DNA of 64,000 nucleotides from Tepidibacillus_B infernus (lineage in GTDB: Bacteria; Bacillota; Bacilli; Tepidibacillales; Tepidibacillaceae), in contig NZ_JBLWFI010000001.1 in assembly GCF_048898065.1 (NCBI RefSeq), forward strand, positions 2,410,155 through 2,474,154, given 5' to 3'. The notes below the pieces were generated by a model. The model did not search any database. It was given only the letters and a program-made list of their open reading frames with translations, and was not told the origin of the DNA. Position numbers and translations under genes: made by a program. This document shows, piece after piece, positions 34,126 to 41,998 of the stretch (the stretch's first letter is position 1; every line of letters begins with the position of its first letter).

Positions 34126-35056
34126 GAAAAAAGGTTTGATTCTCTTATTAGCGGTTGTTTTTATCTTCAGCATTGTAGGTTGTAGTAATCAAGCGCCTGA
34201 TACAGGAAAGGTTAAACAAGATGTAGTGGCAGAATATGATGGAGGAACAGTAACAAAAGATGAATTTAATACTTTCCTTCAAGTAACTACCTTTTTTAAT
34301 CCTCAATTAGAAGGGACGATTAACCAACCTGAATCGCAAAGACAAGCATTAGAACAATATATAGGTCAAAAATATCTTGCATCAAAAGCAAAGAATCAAA
34401 AAGCTGACGATAAGGAAATAGAAGATTTACTAAAGGCAATCAAAGGAACAATGGGTTCTGAAGAAAATTATAATAAAAAATTAGCGGAATTAAAGATCAC
34501 TGAAAATGACCTTGTCGATTATGTAAATCGATACCAAGCGATTCAAAATTACATGGAAGAGAAGTCAGCGAAAACATTTAATGAGGAAAAGGAAAAATTA
34601 GAAAAACAATATAAAGAAAATAAAGAAGAATATACGATTGCAACAATAAGCCATATTTTAATTGCCACAAAGGATCGATCGGAGGAAGAAGCAAAAAAAA
34701 GGGCAGAAGAAGTATTGGCTAAATTAAAAAAAGGAGAAGATTTCGCGAAATTAGCCAAGGAATATTCGGATGACCCTGGTAGTAAGGATAATGGGGGAGT
34801 GTATGAAAATGCCCCAGTATCTTCTTGGGTTCCTGAATTTAAAAAAGCAGCATTAACATTACCTGTTGGACAATTAAGCGACTTGGTAAAAACAGAATTT
34901 GGCTATCACATTATAAAAGTGATCAATCGCCAAGTACCAACTTTAGAACAACTTTCTGATCAACTAAAAGGGCAAGTTATTGCTCAAGAATATAATCAGT
35001 TTATGACGAACGAATTACAAAAGATCATTAAGAAAATCAACTTACCCGAAAAGTAA
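34118..35056 (+). CDS. Peptidylprolyl isomerase lipoprotein (PrsA/SurA-like foldase)
   Basis: 312 aa. Signal peptide at 1-19 ends in lipobox SIVGC (Cys near 22), so it is probably anchored outside the membrane. An N-terminal chaperone region is followed by a parvulin PPIase domain (about 175-270: ATISHILIATKDRSEEEAKK, FAKLAKEYSDDPGSKDNGG, VKTEFGYHIIKV). It probably folds secreted proteins. Start ATG 34118 overlaps mfd by 8 nt with AAGGAG upstream; 20 extra residues of a longer frame lie inside mfd. B. subtilis has no such gene between mfd and spoVT. Confidence 0.92.
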   Translation: MNKKKGLILLLAVVFIFSIVGCSNQAPDTGKVKQDVVAEYDGGTVTKDEFNTFLQVTTFFNPQLEGTINQPESQRQALEQYIGQKYLASKAKNQKADDKEIEDLLKAIKGTMGSEENYNKKLAELKITENDLVDYVNRYQAIQNYMEEKSAKTFNEEKEKLEKQYKENKEEYTIATISHILIATKDRSEEEAKKRAEEVLAKLKKGEDFAKLAKEYSDDPGSKDNGGVYENAPVSSWVPEFKKAALTLPVGQLSDLVKTEFGYHIIKVINRQVPTLEQLSDQLKGQVIAQEYNQFMTNELQKIIKKINLPEK

Positions 35057-35228
35057 AAAAACTTTTATCGAAGTTTAACTTTCCAATGCGGTAGAAAGCT
35101 TAGAACCTTTACTTGTATAATAATTTGGTAACAGAAGAATACTATGGACAAGAACGGAAGAAAAAAATTATAGATATTCAATAATTGTTCAACTTTGTTA
35201 CTATATACAAGAAAGTGAGGCATCAAGA

Positions 35229-35768
35229 ATGAAAGCAACAGGTATTGTTCGACGAATTGATGACTTAGGAAGGGTTGTTATCCCAAAGGAAATTAGAAGA
35301 ACCCTAAGAATCCGTGAAGGGGATCCATTAGAAATTTTTGTTGATCGAGATGGAGAAGTGATATTAAAGAAATATTCGCCAATTGGCGAACTTGGGGACT
35401 TTGCAAAGGAACTTGCTGATTCCTTATACGAAAATTTAAACCACGTTGTCTTAATTTCAGATCGGGATACGATCATTGCAGTAGCCGGTGTTAGCAAAAA
35501 AGATTATATGGAGAAATCTATTGGGAAAATTGTGGAAGAAAGTATGGAGCAACGCAAAACTTTAGTGGAAACGAACTCTGGAGAAGTTAGTATAGTAAAG
35601 GATTCCCTCGAAAGCTATACTTCTTATGTCATAGCACCTATTGTCGCTAGTGGTGACCCGATAGGAGCAGTCATTTTGATTGCTAAAGATGACACTAAAA
35701 TGGGTACATTGGAAATCAAAATGGTGGAAACAGCTGCATCATTTTTAGCAAAACAGATGGAACAATGA
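35229..35768 (+). CDS. spoVT: Stage V sporulation regulator SpoVT
   Basis: 179 aa. AbrB-type N-terminal domain (MKATGIVRRIDDLGRVVIP then KEIRRTLRIREGDPLEIFV) followed by a GAF-like C-terminal domain (about 58-178). SpoVT tunes sigma-G-dependent gene expression in the forespore. Conserved between mfd and yabM. AAGTGAGG upstream. No confident sigma-G promoter could be assigned in the 170-nt gap before it. Confidence 0.97.
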   Translation: MKATGIVRRIDDLGRVVIPKEIRRTLRIREGDPLEIFVDRDGEVILKKYSPIGELGDFAKELADSLYENLNHVVLISDRDTIIAVAGVSKKDYMEKSIGKIVEESMEQRKTLVETNSGEVSIVKDSLESYTSYVIAPIVASGDPIGAVILIAKDDTKMGTLEIKMVETAASFLAKQMEQ

Positions 35769-35788
35769 TCAAATATGAAGTAGGTATT

Positions 35789-35812
35789 GAAGCAGGCATC
35801 GCCTGCTTCTTC
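35789..35812 (+). terminator. Hairpin after spoVT
   Basis: Nine-bp stem GAAGCAGGC (35789-35797) and GCCTGCTTC (35801-35809) with a three-base loop; T tract is short. Confidence 0.7.
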
Positions 35813-35886
35813 AATTTTAATGGGTGAATAAAACAGCTTGTGTTATAATAATTTAGACATTTTGTAATTTATGAGGAGAGAGAAAG

Positions 35887-37527
35887 ATGCATTCTAAGGG
35901 GCAATCATTTATCAAAGGGGCTGCCATATTAGGCATAGCTGCACTTATATCCAAACTATTAGGTGCAGTTTATCGAATCCCTTATCAAAATATTACTGGA
36001 GATGTAGGATTAGCAGTTTATAATAAAGTTTATCCGATCTATAGTATGTTATTGATTATTGCAACGGCTGGTTTTCCTATTGCCATCTCAAAAATGGTTT
36101 CTGAACGTTTAGCGTTAGGGGACAAGCGAGGAGCAAAACGTATTTTTAGGATTTCAGCATATATTCTTAGTATGACTGGTATTCTCTTTTTTATTATTCT
36201 TTATTTCGGATCCGACTTATTAGCTGTCTTAATGGGAAATCAACAGCTTTCTATTGCGATAAAAAGTGTCTCCTTTGCCCTTTTAATTGTTCCTTTAATG
36301 GCAGCCATTAGAGGCTATTATCAGGGTCATCAATATATGGTACCTACTGCTTATTCACAAATTGTTGAACAAATCGTTCGAGTGATCACAATCTTAGTCT
36401 TATCCTATTGGTTTATAAAGAATGACTATGGGGTCTATTATGCAGGTGCAGGGGCTGTTTTTGGAGCATTTTCTGGAGCCATCTTTGCCTTTGCTGTTCT
36501 ATTATTATTTTGGAAAAAGACGAATCGTATGACGGACGAGATCTTTTTATCTCATGGGCAAGTTGAAATCCAGCAATTTAGCCAACAACCAGTAGTTGGA
36601 ATTATAAAAAAGATATTATATTATTCCATTCCTATCGCTTTAGGATCATTAATCTTGCCTTTATTTGGTGTCGTTGATTCCTTTTCTGTTTCTAACTTAC
36701 TTCAAGCATTAGGATTTGAAAAAACCCAATCAGAATATTGGTTTGGGATCTATACAAGAGGTCAACCCTTGGTCCAGTTTACAGCGTTTTTTGCAACATC
36801 TTTATCTTTAGCATTGGTTCCTTCTATATCTGAAGCGTCAGCAAGAAAGAATCATCAATTGATTCAAGAACGTACCGATTTGGCTTTAAGACTAACCTTA
36901 CTTATTGGTCTTCCTGCTTCTGTTGGACTTGCCGTGATTGCTGAACCGGCAAATATTTTACTTTATGAAAACAATGTAGGGACCAAAACATTAGCTATTT
37001 TAGCCTTCACATCCATGTTTTCAACCTTAGGAATTACTTCTTCAGGTATATTACAAGGAATTGGGCAAGTGATCTTACCAGCAAGAAATCTTTTTATTGG
37101 TGTAATCATTAAATTAGTGCTTAACCTCATTCTCATTCGTACCTTTGGTATCGACGGCGCAGCTTTGGCCACTGTTAGTGCATATGCGGTTGCGACGTTT
37201 TTAAATCTAATTGCTGTAAATCAATATACAGGTATCAAAATTGGTTTCTTGAATTTCTTTGTAAAACCAACCATAGCAACTTTGATGATGGGGGCAATCG
37301 TATGGATAGCAAAGGAATTTTTAGAGTTAGCGATATCTCCTTTTATCCCCAAAGAACGGTTGTTGATGGCGGTCGTTTCTATCGTTTCTGTAAGTTTAGG
37401 TATCATTGTCTTTGCCTTTAGCCTCTTTATTTTTGGGGCGATTACTAAAAAGGATTTAATCAACACTCCTAAGGTAGGAAAGAAACTAATTACTTTTACG
37501 GAGCGGTTGAGAATATTAAAAGATTAA
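35887..37527 (+). CDS. yabM: MOP-superfamily polysaccharide/lipid flippase (YabM, SpoVB-like)
   Basis: 546 aa with about 14 hydrophobic helices. FIKGAAILGIAALISKLLGA at the N-terminus, YNKVYPIYSMLLIIATAGFP and RGYYQGHQYMVPTAYSQIVE are typical of the MurJ/SpoVB branch of the MOP family. Substrate is not shown by the sequence; relatives move lipid-linked precursors across the membrane. Positioned between spoVT and yabN as in B. subtilis. Confidence 0.94.
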   Translation: MHSKGQSFIKGAAILGIAALISKLLGAVYRIPYQNITGDVGLAVYNKVYPIYSMLLIIATAGFPIAISKMVSERLALGDKRGAKRIFRISAYILSMTGILFFIILYFGSDLLAVLMGNQQLSIAIKSVSFALLIVPLMAAIRGYYQGHQYMVPTAYSQIVEQIVRVITILVLSYWFIKNDYGVYYAGAGAVFGAFSGAIFAFAVLLLFWKKTNRMTDEIFLSHGQVEIQQFSQQPVVGIIKKILYYSIPIALGSLILPLFGVVDSFSVSNLLQALGFEKTQSEYWFGIYTRGQPLVQFTAFFATSLSLALVPSISEASARKNHQLIQERTDLALRLTLLIGLPASVGLAVIAEPANILLYENNVGTKTLAILAFTSMFSTLGITSSGILQGIGQVILPARNLFIGVIIKLVLNLILIRTFGIDGAALATVSAYAVATFLNLIAVNQYTGIKIGFLNFFVKPTIATLMMGAIVWIAKEFLELAISPFIPKERLLMAVVSIVSVSLGIIVFAFSLFIFGAITKKDLINTPKVGKKLITFTERLRILKD

Positions 37528-37540
37528 AGGAGTCTCTTTT

Positions 37541-39001
37541 ATGAATGAGAAAATAATCATTATAGGACTGGGTTCTGGGAATGAAGAACAGTTGTCTCTA
37601 GGGGCCTACAAATTATTAAAGAGTAGTGATCATCTTTACTTAAGGACGAAAATTCATCCAGTCGTTTCTTTTCTGGATCAAGAGGGAATTAATTATAAAA
37701 CGTTTGACGATCTTTATGATACAAATCAGGAATATGACCAGGTTTATCAAAAAATAGCAACACATTTATTAGAAGAGGTAAAAAGGGTGGATTCGATTGT
37801 TTATGCTGTTCCTGGACATCCAATGGTTGCAGAGAAAAGTGTACAATATTTATTAGAACTAGGAAAGGCAAAGGGAATCGAAATTGAAGTAAAGGGGGGA
37901 GAAAGTTTTTTAGACACCCTATTTTCAAGTTTACATATTGACCCAATAGATGGTTTTATCTTTTTAAACGGCGAAACCATCACTAGAAATGATTTAGATC
38001 CCTCTAAAAATATTGTGATTGGCCAAGTTTATAACCAATTTGTTGCATCCGATGTAAAATTAACTTTATTGGAACTTTATCCTGAGGAGATGACAATCTG
38101 GATTGTTAGCAATCTAGGAATGGGTAGTAAAGAGATTATCAAACCAATTTCCCTCTACGAATTGGATCACAAACCAGAAGATTTTCATCATCTAAGTTCA
38201 GTTTTTGTTCCAATGACAGAGGATGAACAGGTTCAACAAAAAACATTTTCTAGGTTAGTTGAGATTGTCCAAACGTTAAGGGGGCCAAATGGCTGTCCTT
38301 GGGATAAAGAACAGACACATCAATCGATTAGGAAGTATCTCATTGAAGAGGCTTATGAACTTTTAGAGACGATTGATGAATTAGATATGGATCATATGAT
38401 TGAAGAATTAGGAGATGTTCTATTGCAGGTGATGCTTCACGCACAAATAGGGGATGATGAAGGATATTTTAATATCTATGATGTGATTATGCAATTAAAT
38501 CAGAAGCTTGTAAGAAGACATCCTCACGTATTTGGAGATGAGAAAGCAGAAAAGGCAGAAGAGGTTTTTAAACGTTGGAATAAGATAAAGGAGCAGGAAA
38601 AGGAAAAACAGGGTGTGATCCATTCCTCTATCTTACAGGGTATTCCAAAAGATTTACCGGCAATCTTACGTGCCTACAAGTTACAAAAAAAGGCGGCTAG
38701 TGTTGGCTTCGATTGGCCAACGATTGAACAAGTTTATCAAAAAATTGCTGAAGAAATTGATGAACTTAAAGAGGCAAATGGTGAATCGGCAAAGGATGAA
38801 TTAGGGGATGTAATGTTTGCGGTTGTTAATCTAGCTAGATTTATGAAGATAGATCCAGAAGAAGCGCTAGAAAAAACAAATCGAAAATTCATGAAAAGAT
38901 TTTTCTATATCGAACAAAAATTAAAAGAAAAAGGAATTCCGATCGAACATGCTGCATTAGAAATCATGGATCAATATTGGGAAGAAGCTAAAAAAGTATA
39001 G
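37541..39001 (+). CDS. mazG: SAM methyltransferase-like / MazG pyrophosphohydrolase fusion (YabN)
   Basis: 486 aa two-domain protein. Residues about 1-220 are a tetrapyrrole-methylase-like domain (IIIGLGSGNEEQLSLGAYKL, VYAVPGHPMVAEKSV). Residues about 240-486 are a duplicated MazG NTP pyrophosphohydrolase with LRGPNGCPWDKEQTHQSIRK and EEAYELLETIDE, EELGDVLLQVMLHAQI. It probably cleans abnormal NTPs; the role of the N-terminal domain is unclear. The fusion is normal for Bacillales. 13 nt after yabM. Confidence 0.96.
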   Translation: MNEKIIIIGLGSGNEEQLSLGAYKLLKSSDHLYLRTKIHPVVSFLDQEGINYKTFDDLYDTNQEYDQVYQKIATHLLEEVKRVDSIVYAVPGHPMVAEKSVQYLLELGKAKGIEIEVKGGESFLDTLFSSLHIDPIDGFIFLNGETITRNDLDPSKNIVIGQVYNQFVASDVKLTLLELYPEEMTIWIVSNLGMGSKEIIKPISLYELDHKPEDFHHLSSVFVPMTEDEQVQQKTFSRLVEIVQTLRGPNGCPWDKEQTHQSIRKYLIEEAYELLETIDELDMDHMIEELGDVLLQVMLHAQIGDDEGYFNIYDVIMQLNQKLVRRHPHVFGDEKAEKAEEVFKRWNKIKEQEKEKQGVIHSSILQGIPKDLPAILRAYKLQKKAASVGFDWPTIEQVYQKIAEEIDELKEANGESAKDELGDVMFAVVNLARFMKIDPEEALEKTNRKFMKRFFYIEQKLKEKGIPIEHAALEIMDQYWEEAKKV

Positions 39002-39018
39002 TTAGAGAGGTTGATTAA

Positions 39019-39291
39019 ATGAGATTAGATAAATTTCTAAAAGTTTCAAGGTTGATTAAACGTAGGACAATCGCTAAGGAAGTCTCTGATCAAGGTCGTA
39101 TTGAAATTAATGGACAGGTTGCTAAAGCTAGCTCAAATGTGAATGAGGGAGATCTGCTCTCTATTCGATTTGGCCAAAAGAAGTTAACAGTTCAGGTAAA
39201 CAAATGTGTGGAGACCTCAAAGAAGGAAGAAGCTTTAGAGATGTATACAGTGATAAAAGAAGAAAAGATTACAGAACAAGAAGGTTTATAA
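39019..39291 (+). CDS. rqcP: S4-domain ribosome quality control protein RqcP (YabO)
   Basis: 90 aa. S4 RNA-binding motif MRLDKFLKVSRLIKRRTIAK and QGRIEINGQVAKASSNVNEGD. RqcP stabilises P-site tRNA during alanine tailing with RqcH on split 50S subunits. Eighteen nt after mazG, with AGAGAGG upstream. Its stop lies within a terminator hairpin. Confidence 0.95.
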   Translation: MRLDKFLKVSRLIKRRTIAKEVSDQGRIEINGQVAKASSNVNEGDLLSIRFGQKKLTVQVNKCVETSKKEEALEMYTVIKEEKITEQEGL

Positions 39292-39308
39292 TCAGCCTTC
39301 TTTTTTTG
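39278..39308 (+). terminator. Terminator overlapping the end of rqcP
   Basis: AAGAAGG (39278-39284) pairs with CCTTCTT (39296-39302), followed by a run of T. Confidence 0.72.
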
Positions 39309-39358
39309 TTCTAAAAATTTTGCCAAGCCATAAGATGTAGTAAAAGGGGGTTGATAAA

Positions 39359-39646
39359 ATGGAGGATAGATCAAGAAAAGGGCTTAAACATGAAGTGATG
39401 GTTGTAGATAGAGAAGTCATGCAAGTTACAGGTGTAAAGGATGTAGAGAGCTTCGATAGTGAAGAGTTTTTATTAAATACGGAATTCGGATACTTGCATA
39501 TTCGTGGGCAAAATTTACATATTAAAAATCTAAATTTAGAACAGGGATTTGTTGCAATTGAAGGTTTAGTCTATGAGATGGGATATTTAAACGATGGATA
39601 CTCTTCGGAGAAGGCTAAAGGATTCTTTGGCAAGTTGTTTAAGTGA
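39359..39646 (+). CDS. yabP: Sporulation protein YabP
   Basis: 95 aa YabP/YqfC family. LKHEVMVVDREVMQVTGVKD, SFDSEEFLLNTEFGYLHIRG and HIKNLNLEQGFVAIEG match the family. In B. subtilis yabP and yabQ form a sigma-E-dependent unit needed for normal spore formation. It ends GTGA-overlapped with yabQ, so translation is coupled. Confidence 0.95.
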   Translation: MEDRSRKGLKHEVMVVDREVMQVTGVKDVESFDSEEFLLNTEFGYLHIRGQNLHIKNLNLEQGFVAIEGLVYEMGYLNDGYSSEKAKGFFGKLFK

Positions 39647-40161
39647 CACTAAACGAGCAATTTATCACAACAATTTTAATGATAGGTAGTGGATTTTTTG
39701 TTGGAATGATCTTTGATAGCTATCGGGTGCTAAAAAAGGAAATAGATCTACCTCAGTGGATCGTCTTTATTTTTGATGTAAGTTTTGGTGTTTTTTCTGC
39801 TCTTTTCATCTTTCGTTTGTTATTATGGAGTAATGATGGACAACTTCGTTTATCAATATTATTAACATTTATAATCGGTTTATGGTTCTATTATATTACA
39901 ATAAGTAAGATCATTTTAAAATTTTGGAGTAAGTTGTATCATCTAATCAAAACCATATGGGTCTTGGTGATTCATGCAATCAATATTCTTGTGATTAAAC
40001 CAGTCATTTTAATTTATAAGTTGTTTATTTCAATACTTACCTTTCTTTTTGCAATGTTTATACCTATCTTGAAGTTTATACAAAAGTTTTCAACTAGAGT
40101 TAAGCAAAAAGCAGGATTTTCCTCCTTTTTGAAGAAACTATTTACGCGTAAGAAGAATTAG
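39643..40161 (+). CDS. yabQ: Spore cortex biosynthesis membrane protein YabQ
   Basis: 172 aa with several hydrophobic helices (about 8-25, 38-62, 65-90, 105-145) and a basic C-terminus (FLKKLFTRKKN). The N-terminal FFVGMIFDSYRVLKKEIDLP is characteristic. YabQ localises to the forespore outer membrane and is needed for cortex. Start GTG 39643 overlaps the yabP stop by 4 nt. Confidence 0.92.
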   Translation: MTLNEQFITTILMIGSGFFVGMIFDSYRVLKKEIDLPQWIVFIFDVSFGVFSALFIFRLLLWSNDGQLRLSILLTFIIGLWFYYITISKIILKFWSKLYHLIKTIWVLVIHAINILVIKPVILIYKLFISILTFLFAMFIPILKFIQKFSTRVKQKAGFSSFLKKLFTRKKN

Positions 40162-40188
40162 CCTAATTTTTAATGGAGGATAACTGTC

Positions 40189-40491
40189 ATGTCAAAAAAA
40201 AATCAAATCAATCATGCGAGTAGAAAAAGAATACATGCAATTATTCTTCTTTTAATGACTTTTATAGTTTGGGCGGGGTTTACCGGCTACAATCAGTGGA
40301 TAGATATTAAAGAAAAAAAAGCTAAACTAGTGGAATTGCAGAAACAAGAGCAACAAGTGGCTGAAACCAAAAGGGAATTAGAAAAGAAAGTAATGCTTTT
40401 GCAAAACAAGGAATATATAGCAGAGATGGCACGAAAATATTACTTTTTATCTAAGCCTGGAGAGTTTATTATTATTACCCCTGAGGAATAG
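40189..40491 (+). CDS. divIC: Septum formation initiator DivIC
   Basis: 100 aa bitopic protein: short cytoplasmic N-terminus, membrane helix at about 18-36, then an extracellular coiled coil (about 42-75) and the end LQNKEYIAEMARKYYFLSKP, typical of DivIC/FtsB. It joins FtsL and DivIB in the divisome. AATGGAGG upstream; located between yabQ and yabR as in B. subtilis. Confidence 0.95.
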   Translation: MSKKNQINHASRKRIHAIILLLMTFIVWAGFTGYNQWIDIKEKKAKLVELQKQEQQVAETKRELEKKVMLLQNKEYIAEMARKYYFLSKPGEFIIITPEE

Positions 40492-40509
40492 ATTGGTAAA
40501 CGATCATTA

Positions 40510-40539
40510 TTGACATGTTTTCTGAGCATCAGTTATAAT
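40510..40539 (+). promoter_or_regulatory. Sigma-A promoter of yabR
   Basis: TTGACA (40510-40515), 18 bp, TATAAT (40534-40539). Confidence 0.85.
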
Positions 40540-40583
40540 CTCATTAGTCTATTCTTTATTCTTTAAGGAGGAAGTTTTAATAC

Positions 40584-40991
40584 ATGTCAATTGAAATAGG
40601 CAGCAAAGTTAAAGGGAAAGTAACAGGAATTACCCATTTCGGTGCGTTTATTGAGCTGCCAAGTGGTGAAACCGGTTTAATTCATATTTCCGAAATTGCT
40701 GATAGTTATGTAAAGGATGTAAATGAATTTTTAAAAGTAAATGACATGATTACGGTTAAGGTGATTAATGTCGAAAAGGATGGAAAGATCGGCCTTTCTT
40801 TAAAGAAAGCACAGGAAAAACCAGTAGAACATACACCGAAAGAAAGACCACAAAAATCTACACGTCGTCAATCAAATGAAAGTTTTGATGACAAGTTGAA
40901 CAAGTTCTTAAAAGATAGTGAAGAACGACTTTCTACATTACGCAAAAGCACCGATTCTAAACGAGGGGGTCGTGGCGCCCGTCGCGGTTAA
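40584..40991 (+). CDS. yabR: S1 RNA-binding domain protein YabR
   Basis: 135 aa. One S1 domain (about 3-75: GSKVKGKVTGITHFGAFIEL, GLIHISEIADSYVKDVNEFL, GKIGLSLKKA) plus a basic, disordered tail ending GGRGARRG. Related to the polynucleotide phosphorylase S1 domain and general stress protein 13; RNA binding is likely, the exact role is not known. Own consensus promoter upstream and terminator downstream. Confidence 0.95.
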   Translation: MSIEIGSKVKGKVTGITHFGAFIELPSGETGLIHISEIADSYVKDVNEFLKVNDMITVKVINVEKDGKIGLSLKKAQEKPVEHTPKERPQKSTRRQSNESFDDKLNKFLKDSEERLSTLRKSTDSKRGGRGARRG

Positions 40992-41006
40992 ATCATATAT
41001 GTGGTA

Positions 41007-41046
41007 TTATACTTTGTGGCTATTTGGTCACAAAGTATAATTATTT
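41007..41046 (+). terminator. Terminator after yabR
   Basis: Twelve-bp stem TTATACTTTGTG (41007-41018) with CACAAAGTATAA (41029-41040). Confidence 0.8.
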
Positions 41047-41100
41047 CCTGCCAGTGATAATGATTCCCTTCATAAAAAAGTATGTTTTTGAAAAAGACAG

Positions 41101-41130
41101 TTGACTTCCTTTTCAAAGTTATTATATAAT
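41101..41130 (+). promoter_or_regulatory. Promoter of the tRNA cluster
   Basis: TTGACT (41101-41106), 18 bp, TATAAT (41125-41130), 15 nt before the first tRNA. Confidence 0.88.
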
Positions 41131-41145
41131 AAATATTGTGACTGA

Positions 41146-41215
<70 letters not shown>

Positions 41216-41221
<6 letters not shown>

Positions 41222-41312
41222 ATTAAACCATTTGTACTACGTCGATTGGCATCCTTGATCAAATGAAATCGGAGTGCCTGTGGTACAACCAATTAAACCA
41301 TTTGTACTACGT
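41216..41312 (+). repeat. 27-nt direct repeat starting in the tRNA-fMet 3' end
   Basis: CAACCAATTAAACCATTTGT and the next seven bases occur at 41216-41242 and again at 41286-41312, exactly 70 nt apart. The first copy includes the last bases (CAACC) of tRNA-fMet. It looks like the trace of a tandem duplication or of recombination that removed a tRNA gene. Confidence 0.9.
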
Positions 41313-41342
41313 TGATCCATAATAGGATCATTTATTATATAT

Positions 41343-41419
41343 GGCGGTGTAGCTCAGCTGGCTAGAGCGTACGGTTCATACCCGTGAGGTCGGGGGTTCG
41401 ATTCCCTCCGCCGCTACCA
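41343..41419 (+). tRNA. Elongator tRNA-Met (CAT)
   Basis: 77 nt with CCA. Anticodon CAT in loop TTCATAC. The sequence is nearly the same as B. subtilis elongator tRNA-Met as I know it, so tRNA-Ile2 is unlikely. Confidence 0.94.
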
Positions 41420-41423
41420 TACT

Positions 41424-41498
41424 GGCCCGTTGGTCAAGTGGTTAAGACACCGCCCTTTCACGGCGGTAACAGGGGTTCGAATCCCCTACGGGTCACCA
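41424..41498 (+). tRNA. tRNA-Glu (TTC)
   Basis: 75 nt with CCA. Acceptor GGCCCGT pairs with ACGGGTC; anticodon loop CTTTCAC gives TTC. A Met-Glu pair upstream of spoIIE is also found in B. subtilis. Confidence 0.97.
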
Positions 41499-41502
41499 CA
41501 AA

Positions 41503-41600
41503 AAGAAGACAGAGGTAAGAGATCAGAAGTCAGAGAGAAAGAAAGGACTTCGAAGAAAAACATTCAATCTGACATCCGACTTCCGGCATCTGAAATCTGT
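41503..41600 (+). repeat. Heptad-unit hairpin repeat in the tRNA spacer
   Basis: The spacer between tRNA-Glu and tRNA-Val is an imperfect inverted repeat. The left arm reads as 7-mers CAGAGGT, AAGAGAT, CAGAAGT, CAGAGAG (41510-41537). The right arm reads AATCTGA, CATCCGA, CTTCCGG, CATCTGA, AATCTGT (41566-41600). The arms can pair using G-T pairs. Related units make up the insert in the 16S gene at 63833. Confidence 0.85.
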
Positions 41601-41604
41601 ATTT

Positions 41605-41680
41605 GGACGATTAGCTCAGCTGGGAGAGCACCTGCCTTACAAGCAGGGGGTCGGCGGTTCGATCCCGTCATCGTCCACCA
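41605..41680 (+). tRNA. tRNA-Val (TAC)
   Basis: 76 nt with CCA. Acceptor GGACGAT pairs with ATCGTCC; anticodon loop CTTACAA gives TAC. Last gene of the tRNA cluster. Confidence 0.97.
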
Positions 41681-41695
41681 TTTTAATACTTACAT

Positions 41696-41724
41696 AAAAC
41701 ACGCTTAGGCGTGTTTTTTTTTTA
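41696..41724 (+). terminator. Terminator of the tRNA cluster
   Basis: AAAACACGC (41696-41704) with GCGTGTTTT (41709-41717) and a long T run. Confidence 0.88.
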
Positions 41725-41755
41725 AAGATTAAGAAAGTATAACTTTCTTCCATTT
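41725..41755. repeat. 31-nt palindromic repeat, copy 1
   Basis: Begins AAGATTAAGAAAGTATAACT and ends TTTCTTCCATTT. AAGAAAGT and ACTTTCTT form a perfect 8-bp dyad around ATA. An identical copy is at 51467-51497. Both lie right after a terminator T run. Confidence 0.92.
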
Positions 41756-41791
41756 CCATCTTATGCTTTTATGAAAAAATATTTTAGGAAG

Positions 41792-41964
41792 TTTTGTCGG
41801 AAATGGTACCTATTCTAAGTAAATCGACAGATATTTGCGGGAGCATTTGTTCTTAAACCCCTTAAGTTTGTATAAACCCTTGTCGGTTAGGTAGATTTTG
41901 TCGTAATTTTTTTAAAAGCTGTCTCCTTGTTTTGACAAATTTTGTTTACCTTTCTGTTTATAAT
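41792..41964 (+). promoter_or_regulatory. spoIIE promoter, 21-bp spacing, with Spo0A-box-like sites
   Basis: Perfect hexamers TTGACA (41932-41937) and TATAAT (41959-41964) are 21 bp apart, as reported for the Spo0A-dependent spoIIE promoter of B. subtilis. Upstream are TGTCG-type sites: TTTTGTCGGAAA (41792-41803), TGTCGATTT on the reverse strand (41829-41821), TTGTCGGTT (41880-41888) and TTTTGTCGTAA (41896-41906). Each differs by one or two bases from TGTCGAA. Confidence 0.75.
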
Positions 41965-41998
41965 AAATGACACAATAGGAAATCGGGTGGTGTCATTT

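Noticed and set aside
35057..35228. Possible sigma-G promoter of spoVT
   Set aside because: Only partial matches to the -10 element; spacing to any -35 is wrong.
41430..41708. Open frame of 92 codons across the tRNA cluster
   Set aside because: It runs through tRNA-Glu, the hairpin spacer, tRNA-Val and their terminator; not a protein gene.
41942..41998. Longer SpoIIE start at TTG 41942
   Set aside because: The codon lies between the -35 and -10 of the promoter, upstream of the transcription start.
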